Origin: Candidatus Aegiribacteria sp.
GTDB lineage: Bacteria > Fermentibacterota > Fermentibacteria > Fermentibacterales > JCC-6
Length of the DNA stretch: 21,840 nucleotides
Direction: 5' to 3'
Assembly (NCBI GenBank): GCA_030642525.1
Contig: DAOWNO010000003.1
Span: 1 to 21,840 of the forward strand
Shown here: positions 15,255 to 21,840 of the stretch, piece after piece
Numbering within the stretch: position 1 is the first letter of the stretch
How the letters are laid out: every line of letters begins with the position of its first letter
Notes under the pieces: model-generated
The model's database searches: none
The model's input: the letters and a program-made list of their open reading frames with translations, nothing else
Told to the model about the DNA's origin: nothing
Made by a program: the position numbers and the translations under genes

Positions 15255-17518
15255 TAGAATCCCAGCTCAAGTCCGAGGGTTATCTTTCTGGGGGAGGCGG
15301 GACCGTAGACATAACCGGCATCCCTTTCAGCTCCCTGATCCAGGTCTTCCTGGAACTCATCGGTGATGTTTTTCACACCGGCCTTCACCGTGATGGAATT
15401 CTCGAGCAGGCCGTTCTCTATTCGCCACCTCAAATCAGCGTCAAATGTAACTGCAGGATCAATAGTATTGATCACAGGATTTTCTGTATCATGAGGAACT
15501 TCCATTGATCCGGTGTAATTCGCTGTAAGGAGCACATCAACATTCCGGGTCGCTTCCCAGTCCAGACGAAGGTTTCCGTACGCATCAGGTGTTCTCATTA
15601 TGCGGTCTGACCAGATGCCGTCGAAAAGCTCAACCGGTTCATCGTAGAGGGCTTCTTGAACCGTTATGCCGCCGATGATGCTCACCGACCCCATGATAAC
15701 TCCCAGTTCTGCTTCTACTCCCTGTACATGCGCTCCGCTTTCGTTGACTCTTTCGAAAACCAGCTCACCAAACTCGTTCTCGCCGACTTCCTTAAGAGCA
15801 AAGGCATCTTTCAGGTCAGTTCTGAAACCACCCAGCACCAGACTGACAGGCATATCTCCGATCACATCACGATACTCTCCGCTGAAATAGTAGCTTGCAC
15901 TCTTTTCTTCCTGAAGGTCATCGGCGTTTACGATTATTCTTCGTGATCCTCCGACGATCTCTATGTGAAGATCTTCATCGAAAACCTGCGGAGCGTTGAA
16001 ACCTGTGGCTACTCCTCCTCTGAAGGTAATTGGCGGGTTCACCCTCCATTTCAAAGCAGCTCTTGGGCTGAATATCATCCCCTCCACCTGTGAATGATCG
16101 TCCACTCTTGCACCGAGAAGTATTTCGTACTCATTGAATGATCCAAATGTGATATCATCCTGCAGGAAAACACCTATATCAGTATAGGTTTCATCAATCG
16201 TCCGAGTACCCTCAGTGAAGGATCTGTCCTGCAGCCTTTCGCGGGTCCCCTGCACGCCAATGGAAAACAGCTGGCTCCCCAGCTGAAGGTTGCATTTCCC
16301 CTGCGTGCTCAGAAGGGGGTTTTCCGAGCGTCCGTATCCTGCTGCCGGATCGTAGTCCGGTGACGATGGGTCTTCTCCACCGAGACCGCCATAGAAAGAA
16401 AACCTCTCAGTATAGGCTCCGGAAAGGTTAACCGAGTAGTCAAAGACTGGAGAGAGCCTCTGTTCCCACTTCAGTGAACCTCCATACCTCCATGTCTCTG
16501 TTCCTTCCGATATGTCCACAAGGTGATCGGGTACATCTACGTTGTCTCCGCCCCGTCTCTTCTCGTGAATGTAATGAGCGGATAGAGTAAAGCCTGAGGA
16601 TTCCGCAGGGTTAATGAAGATACTTCCACCAATACTCTCAGTTCTCAATCTTCCTATGTCGCTGAAGCCGTCGGAATCCATATCAACTTCTTTCCGGTGG
16701 CGCAGTCTTCCATAAACAACCATAGAGGCAGCGTTTCCCATATGCACGGCAGTTGATGTGAATGCAACTCCTGCTTCCCCTCCGCCATCCACATATCCGC
16801 CTTCGAGTTCCACCGTAGTAGCGGTTTCCTCTGGTATTCTGGTTATCAGATTTACAATGCCAGCCACAGCTGATCCGCCGTACAGGGCTGATCCACCGCC
16901 TTTAACAATTTCAATTCTTTCCACCATTTCAGCCGGGAACTGCTCCAGACCATAAACCTTCGCAAGACTGCTGACTACAGGGTTACCGTCTATGAGTATC
17001 TGTGTATACTGGCCTTCGAGACCGTGAATTCTAACCTGGCTGAAGTTACAGTTCTGGCAGTTGTTTTCTACACGAACTCCCGTTGAGAGATCCAGAATGC
17101 CGAAAAGATCCGGTTCAGAACGCTGCTCTATCAGATCCCTGCTTACAACTGCGGTAGCAACCGGAGTATCCATGAAAAATCTTGGCGTCCCCGTTCCGGT
17201 AACAACGATTGTCGTACCACCCACGGCCACCGGATTCATTACTATCCTGATACTTGATCTTTGGGATTCATCGATTCCCAGTTCCAGTTCTTCATGGCCT
17301 ACAGAACTTACTCTGAGGGTTATATATCCTTCCTGAACATCATCTATACGGAACGCTCCTGCGGCGTCAGTGAAACCACCGAGACCGGTGCCTTTCACTG
17401 CCACAGCAGCCCCTATAAGAGGTTCTCCGGTAACCGAATCGGTAATAGTTCCCTCCAGAACACCTCCCGCTGCACTGGCCGCGAGTACAAAAGCGATTAT
17501 CAGCATCATAATTCTCAT
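15254..17518 (-). CDS. TonB-dependent outer membrane receptor with N-terminal carboxypeptidase-regulatory-like domain
   Basis: This 754-residue receptor should bind an iron complex or similar ligand at the outer membrane and import it using TonB energy. A signal peptide (MRIMMLIIAFVLAASAAGG) is followed by a carboxypeptidase-regulatory-like domain (about 20-95), a plug (about 110-235, with ENNCQNCNFSQVRIHGLEG and Cys154/Cys157, then IEIVKGGGSALYGGSAVAG) and a beta-barrel ending in Phe, as outer membrane proteins do. The start is ATG 17516-17518 behind AAAGGGA; the longer frame to 17581 would bury the signal peptide. Two DtxR-type boxes cover its promoter, so it is probably repressed when iron is plentiful. 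It heads the operon with the 48-residue ORF, DUF2023 and DUF2325. The ligand is unknown. Confidence 0.95.
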   Translation of the reverse strand: MRIMMLIIAFVLAASAAGGVLEGTITDSVTGEPLIGAAVAVKGTGLGGFTDAAGAFRIDDVQEGYITLRVSSVGHEELELGIDESQRSSIRIVMNPVAVGGTTIVVTGTGTPRFFMDTPVATAVVSRDLIEQRSEPDLFGILDLSTGVRVENNCQNCNFSQVRIHGLEGQYTQILIDGNPVVSSLAKVYGLEQFPAEMVERIEIVKGGGSALYGGSAVAGIVNLITRIPEETATTVELEGGYVDGGGEAGVAFTSTAVHMGNAASMVVYGRLRHRKEVDMDSDGFSDIGRLRTESIGGSIFINPAESSGFTLSAHYIHEKRRGGDNVDVPDHLVDISEGTETWRYGGSLKWEQRLSPVFDYSVNLSGAYTERFSFYGGLGGEDPSSPDYDPAAGYGRSENPLLSTQGKCNLQLGSQLFSIGVQGTRERLQDRSFTEGTRTIDETYTDIGVFLQDDITFGSFNEYEILLGARVDDHSQVEGMIFSPRAALKWRVNPPITFRGGVATGFNAPQVFDEDLHIEIVGGSRRIIVNADDLQEEKSASYYFSGEYRDVIGDMPVSLVLGGFRTDLKDAFALKEVGENEFGELVFERVNESGAHVQGVEAELGVIMGSVSIIGGITVQEALYDEPVELFDGIWSDRIMRTPDAYGNLRLDWEATRNVDVLLTANYTGSMEVPHDTENPVINTIDPAVTFDADLRWRIENGLLENSITVKAGVKNITDEFQEDLDQGAERDAGYVYGPASPRKITLGLELGF

Positions 17519-17784
17519 TGTTTCCCTTTCTGTTGCAACATATTTCTCTATATTCTTATCACTCCATATTGTATGAAGCATTGTTCACAAGACCATTTCT
17601 CGTAAAATCCCTGTGTACCGTTGTGACGTAAATAGCAGCCACATTCCTTGACCGAGCTATGTTGGAAAAGCAGGCAGAACCTTTACTTGCAGCGATACTC
17701 TGAGTGGTTTCCAGATAATCCTCAAAGACTGGAACTCATCTCCATGCTTCCTACTGTTTTAGACTAGTCTCATTATTTTAGCCG
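17519..17784 (-). other. Long 5' leader of the receptor operon
   Basis: The predicted transcription start near 17784 lies about 266 nt before the receptor ATG. The first 25 or so nt hold the operator boxes. In the rest I see no clear riboswitch, strong hairpin or gene, only an in-frame extension of the receptor without its own ribosome site. Confidence 0.4.
17759..17772. promoter_or_regulatory. DtxR-type operator, receptor box 1
   Basis: TTAGACTAGTCTCA contains a perfect 10-bp palindrome (AGACTAGTCT, 17761-17770) and matches the dtxR-feo box TTAGATTAGTCTAA at 12 of 14 positions. Its centre is 19 nt from that of box 2, downstream of the predicted transcription start. Confidence 0.6.
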
Positions 17785-17791
17785 TGTCTAA
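17778..17791. promoter_or_regulatory. DtxR-type operator, receptor box 2
   Basis: TTAGCCGTGTCTAA matches the dtxR-feo box at 10 of 14 positions, with both outer arms (TTAG and CTAA) intact. It begins at the last base of the -10 element and covers the predicted transcription start, so a bound protein would block transcription. Confidence 0.55.
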
Positions 17792-17818
17792 CTATAGAAT
17801 ACTGTTCATACTTGTCAA
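17791..17818 (-). promoter_or_regulatory. Promoter of the TonB receptor operon
   Basis: On the minus strand TTGACA (17813-17818, perfect) and TATAGT (17791-17796) are 16 nt apart. The predicted start is near 17784. Operator box 2 overlaps the -10 end. Confidence 0.65.
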
Positions 17819-17854
17819 GTGGCCGCGCTATGACCGGCTGTAAGCCCTTTAGTT

Positions 17855-17980
17855 GATTATCCGTCACTTGCTGGACTTGATGAAGAAGATCCGGAAAAGA
17901 CCGAACGGTATATTGAGGAATCAGGATTTGGAATGGATTATTCTGCTCCGTCGCATGACGAGGGACTCTACGATGCCTGA
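17855..17980 (+). pseudogene. Decayed partial copy of the FmdB-type zinc-ribbon gene
   Basis: The frame from 17855 to the TGA at 17978-17980 encodes 41 residues closely matching the C-terminal half of the protein at 5790-6197, including LAGLDEEDPEKTE, IEESGFGMD and SAPSHDEGLYDA. The zinc-ribbon half is absent. Relative to the intact gene, 105 bp (35 codons) are missing between two copies of GAAGATCCG (5997-6005 and 6102-6110 there), and exactly one copy remains here. There is no start codon or ribosome site, and an in-frame TGA lies at 17831. The flanks (17820-17854 and 17981-18106) hold nothing I recognise. Confidence 0.8.
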
Positions 17981-18106
17981 AATATATGGGCTATACGCTT
18001 CAGGATATTTTTAACAATCCTTATCATAACTCATCGGATCTCGATCTCAGGTAATCATTCATACAGGAGATGTAGTCTGCGTTATTTTCCATACGCGAGT
18101 GCACGT

Positions 18107-18901
18107 TCAGCGGGTATCCGGTTTATTTCTATGACCTACAATAGTATACATCCGGATTTTCTCATTGTTATGTTTCTGACGGTAGAAAGAGATTTCTGTA
18201 TGCTCAAAACCAAGTATCTGAAGGAATTCTAAAACTAACCTGGGGGATAGATTCCACCAGGTTTCGAGCGGCCTCCGTTTTTTTGCGTCTGGAATGAAAC
18301 GAACCAGTCGGCTGCCCGTAAGAAGCTCGGCAACAGACAGTAACTTACCTCTGAACTTTGGAACCACATCGGTCACAATTACCATCTCTTTTACATGAGC
18401 TGTGGCGCGCTGAAGTGCAAGGAACGGATCGCGCAGATGCAACAGGATCGAACCGAAGGTACAGATATCAAATTGACCAATGCTGTCGGGAATTTCATAT
18501 ACTGTCCCATACACGGCCTTTGCACTTGAATTAAAGGCTTTGTGAGCAAACCAGAATCCATTATTCAATCGACGTAAATACTTTTTGTGCTCGGATATGT
18601 ACTCCTCAATATCATATCCAGCGTATGGTACAATGTCCCATTCCTGTTCTTCGGAAAGGTCATATACAACTACATCGGCGCCCATCTTTTCCATGGCGAA
18701 ACAAAGGTGACCACTTGCGGTTCCAATCTCCAGGACCCGTTTCCCCTGAAAGCTGACATTCCCAAGATAGGTAGTTTCCTGCCCCCTCAGGTCCCATTCT
18801 CCACGCACAGAACCATGATTTGGAATATCCATTGTATGATAGAAATAGCAGTCTTCAATACTGACGGTATCTCTTGGTTCTGCCCAAATGGATTTTTTCA
18901 T
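18107..18901 (-). CDS. Class I SAM-dependent methyltransferase
   Basis: This 264-residue protein has a class I methyltransferase fold. Motif I is KRVLEIGTASGHLCFAMEKMG, motif II ADVVVYDLS ends with the acidic residue that binds the ribose of SAM, and FDICTFGSILLHLRDPF is the usual strand-4 region. The N-terminal part (YFYHTMDIPNHGSVRGEWDL) resembles methyltransferases of the mo5U34/CmoB-like or sugar-modifying sort, but I cannot assign a substrate. The start is ATG 18899-18901 behind AAGGAG at ideal spacing; the frame extends 8 codons further without a better site. It is divergent from dtxR, with 151 nt between the two starts containing an inverted repeat and a DtxR-type box, so it may share iron control. 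Confidence 0.85.
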   Translation of the reverse strand: MKKSIWAEPRDTVSIEDCYFYHTMDIPNHGSVRGEWDLRGQETTYLGNVSFQGKRVLEIGTASGHLCFAMEKMGADVVVYDLSEEQEWDIVPYAGYDIEEYISEHKKYLRRLNNGFWFAHKAFNSSAKAVYGTVYEIPDSIGQFDICTFGSILLHLRDPFLALQRATAHVKEMVIVTDVVPKFRGKLLSVAELLTGSRLVRFIPDAKKRRPLETWWNLSPRLVLEFLQILGFEHTEISFYRQKHNNEKIRMYTIVGHRNKPDTR

Positions 18902-18951
18902 TATATTCTCCTTTATTACTATCAATAATTATGTAAAGAATAATATGAATT

Positions 18952-18988
18952 GCAGAGAATAACCATCCTGTAGCTTGACATTCTCTGC
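18952..18988. repeat. Inverted repeat between the methyltransferase and dtxR genes
   Basis: GCAGAGAAT (18952-18960) and ATTCTCTGC (18980-18988) are perfect 9-bp inverted repeats 19 nt apart, extendable by ATT/AAT with one bulge. The right arm touches the -35 element of the dtxR promoter. It may be a binding site for a dimeric regulator distinct from the DtxR box, or a hairpin. Confidence 0.45.
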
Positions 18989-19002
18989 CAATGCAGTAAA
19001 TT
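18975..19002 (+). promoter_or_regulatory. Promoter of the dtxR-feo operon
   Basis: TTGACA (18975-18980, perfect) and TAAATT (18997-19002) are 16 nt apart, the same spacing as the receptor promoter. An alternative -10, TATAAT at 19023-19028, lacks a good -35. Either would be covered or flanked by the operator at 19001. Confidence 0.55.
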
Positions 19003-19014
19003 AGATTAGTCTAA
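19001..19014. promoter_or_regulatory. DtxR-type operator of the dtxR-feo operon
   Basis: TTAGATTAGTCTAA is an inverted repeat with six of seven positions paired. It starts at the last two bases of the -10 element, the same geometry as receptor box 2. Autoregulation by the DtxR protein encoded 39 nt downstream is the simplest reading. Confidence 0.65.
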
Positions 19015-19052
19015 AGTTATTATATAATGCTAATTTGAAAGGTTTTGGTTAC

Positions 19053-19550
19053 ATGGAGCTCAGTTCAAGTCTTGAGGATTATCTTGAGGCCATCTACAAT
19101 GTGATTAAAGTAAAGACTGCAGCGAGAGCTACCGATATCGCGAAGAAACTTAATGTAGCTAATTCCTCAGTAACAAATGCCCTTCAGATCCTGGTAAATC
19201 GAGGTCTTGTTAACCACGCTCCATACGATATTATCACATTGACGCCAAAAGGGAGAAAAATCGCAAAACAAATAGCATGGAAGCATGAGGTATTCCGTGA
19301 TTTCTTTACTACCGTACTTGCGATAGACCATGACACCGCTAATAAATGCGCATGCAGCATAGAACATATCATCCCGGATTTAGTTGTTGAGAGATTCGTT
19401 CAGTATCTCGATTTCGAGAGACGATGCAAGTATGGTGGAAAAAGATGGGTGGATGGATTCGGATTCATGCGCAATGAAATACCCGACGAGAAGGATCCAT
19501 GCGAGATTTGCAAAGAGAAGCAGGAATCAAATGCACGGTCGAAGAAGTAG
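19053..19550 (+). CDS. dtxR: DtxR-family metal-dependent transcriptional repressor
   Basis: The start is ATG 19053 behind GAAAGG, giving 165 residues; the TTG at 19035 would add MKGFGY before the usual start. Residues 1-65 are the winged helix (SSSLEDYLEAIY, ATDIAKKLNVANSSVTNALQ), followed by the dimerisation and metal-binding domain. Cys101, Glu104 and His105 (CSIEH) match the C-x-x-E-H ligands of iron-sensing DtxR rather than the Glu of MntR, and His78 and Asp9/Glu12 are at other ligand positions. The C-terminal SH3-like domain is absent, replaced by a short tail with CEIC (140-143), possibly another metal site. It probably represses iron uptake genes when Fe2+ is abundant. The gene leads the feo operon and overlaps feoA by 20 nt. 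Confidence 0.9.
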   Translation: MELSSSLEDYLEAIYNVIKVKTAARATDIAKKLNVANSSVTNALQILVNRGLVNHAPYDIITLTPKGRKIAKQIAWKHEVFRDFFTTVLAIDHDTANKCACSIEHIIPDLVVERFVQYLDFERRCKYGGKRWVDGFGFMRNEIPDEKDPCEICKEKQESNARSKK

Positions 19551-19791
19551 AGCATACAGCCATTCTGTTAGATTGAGCGAACTGCGCCCCGGTCAAAAGG
19601 CCAGGATAATCGCCGTAAGGGGCGGCAGGGGATTCCGGGAGCGGTTCAGTGGCATGGGATTGCATATAGGAAATGAAATGGAAGTGCTCCAGTCAACCGG
19701 AAATAATGGTATGATTCTCATCAAAACAGGTGATACACGATTGATGATAGGTTATGGAATGGCGCATAAGATATTCCTGCGGCTTGAATGA
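19531..19791 (+). CDS. feoA: FeoA-type SH3-like protein, first copy
   Basis: The start is ATG 19531, behind AGGA and within the end of dtxR, giving 86 residues. The frame is open back to 19384, but that part is the shadow of dtxR. The sequence VRLSELRPGQKARIIAVRGG, then FSGMGLHIGNEMEVLQSTG and MIGYGMAHKIFLRL, is a standard FeoA domain, a small cytoplasmic SH3-like protein that assists or controls the FeoB iron transporter. The N-terminus MHGRRSRAYSHS is a basic extension. It is followed by a 65-nt gap with a T-run and a further operator-like repeat before the second feoA. Confidence 0.9.
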   Translation: MHGRRSRAYSHSVRLSELRPGQKARIIAVRGGRGFRERFSGMGLHIGNEMEVLQSTGNNGMILIKTGDTRLMIGYGMAHKIFLRLE

Positions 19792-19812
19792 TCTTTTTTT
19801 TTAATGCAGGAT

Positions 19813-19826
19813 TTAGATATGCCTAA
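19813..19826. promoter_or_regulatory. Possible additional DtxR-type box before the second feoA
   Basis: TTAGATATGCCTAA matches the box at 19001 at 11 of 14 positions, with outer arms TTAG/CTAA (TTTAG/CTAAA with one more base). It lies in the only real gap of the operon (19792-19856), after a nine- to ten-base T-run. I see no convincing promoter there, so it could be an auxiliary site or chance. Confidence 0.4.
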
Positions 19827-19856
19827 ACATTTTGGTTTAAACATTAAGGAAGTCTT

Positions 19857-20105
19857 ATGAAAATCGGCAATCTTGAAATCGGTTCCGAAGCGAAGATCAC
19901 AGGATACGAACAGGGCAGCAAAACATACCGTCATAAACTGTTGAGAATGGGACTCCTGAAAGGTTGTCGATTCAGACTTCTCAGGAAAGCGCCTATAGGA
20001 GATCCTGTTGAGATCGAACTGAACGGTCAGAAGATAACACTGAGAAAAAGCGAAGCCGACATTCTAATCATCGATACTGTGACTGAATCTACGGAGACAA
20101 AATGA
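19857..20105 (+). CDS. feoA: FeoA-type SH3-like protein, second copy
   Basis: The 82-residue protein MKIGNLEIGSEAKITGYEQG continues with HKLLRMGLLKGCRFRLLRKA and GDPVEIELNGQKITLRKSEA, a complete FeoA domain. It is clearly different from the first copy, so this is an old duplication or two distinct subunits rather than a recent repeat. The start is ATG 19857 behind AAGGAAG. Its stop overlaps the feoB ATG by 4 nt (ATGA), so this copy is coupled to the transporter and is the more likely direct FeoB partner. Confidence 0.93.
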   Translation: MKIGNLEIGSEAKITGYEQGSKTYRHKLLRMGLLKGCRFRLLRKAPIGDPVEIELNGQKITLRKSEADILIIDTVTESTETK

Positions 20106-21840
20106 GAAACATAAAAATCGCGATCGCGGGGAATCCGAATGTCGGCAAAACTACGCTTCTGAATGCTTTGACCGGCTCCCGCCAGAGAGTCGGCAACTGG
20201 CCAGGCGTAACTGTGGATCGAATTGAAGGCAGCTATGAGCATGATGCTGTGGCGGTCGACGTAACTGACCTGCCAGGTATCTATTCCTTTACCGCATTCT
20301 CAATAGATGAATCGATTGCAAGAAAGTATATTCTTACAGAACACCCTGACCTTATCGTAAATATTCTGGACGCAACCAATCTGGAGCGTAATCTCTTCCT
20401 AACAACCCAGCTGCTTGAGATGAAAGTTCCAACGGTTGTGGCACTGAATATGACGGATCTGGCGGCAAAACGTAAAATCAAGATCGAGATTAAGCATCTA
20501 TCCAGGCATCTTGACTGCCCTGTTATCCCTATCGTCGCTTCAAGAAACAAGGGAATTGATGAACTGAAGGACGTCATTAACAGGGAAAGTCTTAACCGAT
20601 CAATCCCGGAAACTAAAGTTGCTTACGATTCGGTACTTGAAAAGTCGATACATATCATTCAGGACAGAGTGCAGCAGATCGCTGAAAAAAAAGATGTAAA
20701 TTCAAGATGGCTCGCTCTGAAATTACTCGAAGACGATGAGTACGCAATTGAATTATGTGATGATTCTGTTCCCTGTGAATCTCTGAAATCCGAAATAGAA
20801 CGGGTTGAAAAGCATGTCGGTGATGATATGGATATCATCATGGCTGATGGAAGATACGGTTTCATTCATGGCCTCGCAAAAGATGTAGTGCATCGAACAA
20901 GCGAAGTTCGAAGAAATGTTTCCGATAGAATCGACATGGTGATTCTGAACAGAATTCTTGGAATACCTATCTTCTTGGGAGTCATGTACATGATATTCGT
21001 TATCACGATAAATGTCGGCGCTCCCTTCATCGATTTCTTCGACGGTTTAACGGGAACTGTTTTCGTGGATGGATTCAGAGCTCTCCTTGAGATATTCAGA
21101 TTCCCGGAAATTCTGATTACTTTCCTGTCGGATGGAATCGGCGGCGGTATTCAGACAGTGGCGACTTTCATACCACCTATTTTCCTGATATTTTTCTGTC
21201 TTTCTCTCCTTGAGGATTCAGGCTACATGGCGCGAGCCGCATTCGTAATGGATCGGTTTTTAAGGGTGATTGGTCTCCCGGGTAAAGCATTCATTCCTAT
21301 GCTCGTGGGATTCGGATGCAATGTTCCGGCAATAATGGCAACCCGTACACTCGAAAACAACCGGGACAGGATTCTCGCTATATTGATGAATCCATTCATG
21401 TCCTGCGGGGCCAGGTTACCGGTCTACACTCTTTTCGTGGCGGCATTCTTCCCGAGACAGGGAGGTCCTATACTTTTCAGTCTGTACATGGTGGGAATTC
21501 TCCTGGCCGTGGGAACCGGGCTTCTCTTCAAGAGAACGATCCTTCAGGGAGAAACGTCAACCTTTGTAATGGAGCTGCCCCCGTATCATCTCCCGACATT
21601 CAGGGGAATAATGTACCACACGATCTACCGTCTGAAGAGTTTCATGCTAAGAGCAGGCAAAGTGATCATCGTGGTCGTCATCGTACTCAGCTTTCTTGCT
21701 TCAATTGGAACGGACGGCAGTTTCGGCAACCAGGATTCAGAGAATTCCGTTCTTTCCGCGATCAGTAAAACAATAGCTCCCATATTCTACCCGATGGGTC
21801 TTACTTCTGATAACTGGCCGGCGGCTGTCGGTCTCTTTAC
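20102..21840 (+). CDS. feoB: Ferrous iron transporter FeoB, 3' end missing
   Basis: The frame is open from ATG 20102 to the window edge (579 codons). The N-terminal G domain carries G1 GNPNVGKT (10-17), G2 Thr37 in GNWPGVTVD, G3 DLPG (56-59), G4 NMTD (116-119) and a G5-like IVAS, then a helical GDI-like domain to about residue 265. The membrane part starts near ILNRILGIPIFLGVMY and includes the two gate motifs GFGCNVPAIMATR and NPFMSCGARLPVY with their conserved cysteines. FeoB imports Fe2+ across the inner membrane with nucleotide-dependent control. It is the last visible gene of the dtxR-feoA-feoA-feoB operon. The missing part should hold the last few membrane helices. Confidence 0.98.
   Translation, partial: MRNIKIAIAGNPNVGKTTLLNALTGSRQRVGNWPGVTVDRIEGSYEHDAVAVDVTDLPGIYSFTAFSIDESIARKYILTEHPDLIVNILDATNLERNLFLTTQLLEMKVPTVVALNMTDLAAKRKIKIEIKHLSRHLDCPVIPIVASRNKGIDELKDVINRESLNRSIPETKVAYDSVLEKSIHIIQDRVQQIAEKKDVNSRWLALKLLEDDEYAIELCDDSVPCESLKSEIERVEKHVGDDMDIIMADGRYGFIHGLAKDVVHRTSEVRRNVSDRIDMVILNRILGIPIFLGVMYMIFVITINVGAPFIDFFDGLTGTVFVDGFRALLEIFRFPEILITFLSDGIGGGIQTVATFIPPIFLIFFCLSLLEDSGYMARAAFVMDRFLRVIGLPGKAFIPMLVGFGCNVPAIMATRTLENNRDRILAILMNPFMSCGARLPVYTLFVAAFFPRQGGPILFSLYMVGILLAVGTGLLFKRTILQGETSTFVMELPPYHLPTFRGIMYHTIYRLKSFMLRAGKVIIVVVIVLSFLASIGTDGSFGNQDSENSVLSAISKTIAPIFYPMGLTSDNWPAAVGLF

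Noticed and set aside
17519..17581. N-terminal extension of the TonB receptor
   Set aside because: It would bury the signal peptide, and the ATG at 17518 has a good ribosome site.
19384..19530. N-terminal extension of the first FeoA
   Set aside because: It is the shadow of dtxR in another frame; the FeoA domain begins after the ATG at 19531.
1..21840. tRNA, rRNA, CRISPR arrays or intact transposase genes
   Set aside because: None seen on reading both strands; a tRNA or covariance-model search was not possible here.

Overview
The window looks like chromosome of a Gram-negative, probably anaerobic bacterium of the FCB superphylum. A TonB-dependent receptor implies an outer membrane. Two secreted proteins end in type IX (Por) sorting-like domains, and Feo-type ferrous iron uptake is present. 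I cannot name the species; a candidate phylum such as Fermentibacteria or a relative is a guess from protein style. TTG start codons behind strong ribosome binding sites recur (1675, 7717, 13175, probably 9618).

Left part (1-6241): a partial minus-strand membrane protein (DUF457-like), then a plus-strand pair for surface glycan synthesis (DegT-family sugar aminotransferase and a membrane phosphoglycosyl transferase). A 94-bp near-perfect palindrome flanked by TA follows. Next come two small secreted hypothetical proteins, divergently transcribed, and a compact vitamin B6 unit, pdxS-pdxT, with an FmdB-type zinc-ribbon gene.

Middle part (6278-17518): every gene is on the minus strand. In transcription order these are a TonB-dependent receptor, a 48-residue ORF overlapping the genes on both sides, a DUF2023 gene, a 35-codon remnant of a methyltransferase gene, a DUF2325 gene, an HTH protein fused to a degenerate M29 aminopeptidase-like domain, two large beta-propeller-type secreted proteins with C-terminal sorting domains, and a second phosphoglycosyl transferase.

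Right part (17519-21840): the control region of the receptor operon, a decayed partial copy of the FmdB-type gene, a SAM-dependent methyltransferase gene, and a plus-strand operon dtxR-feoA-feoA-feoB cut by the window end.

Main point: the two iron loci appear to form one regulon. A 14-bp inverted repeat (TTAGATTAGTCTAA and variants) lies on the promoters of both the receptor operon and the dtxR-feo operon, in each case starting at the last bases of the -10 element, with extra copies at 17759 and 19813. The DtxR-family protein encoded here is the obvious candidate repressor. The uncharacterised part of this regulon (48-residue protein, DUF2023, DUF2325) is the best candidate for an undescribed system. 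I saw no rRNA, tRNA, CRISPR array or intact transposase.
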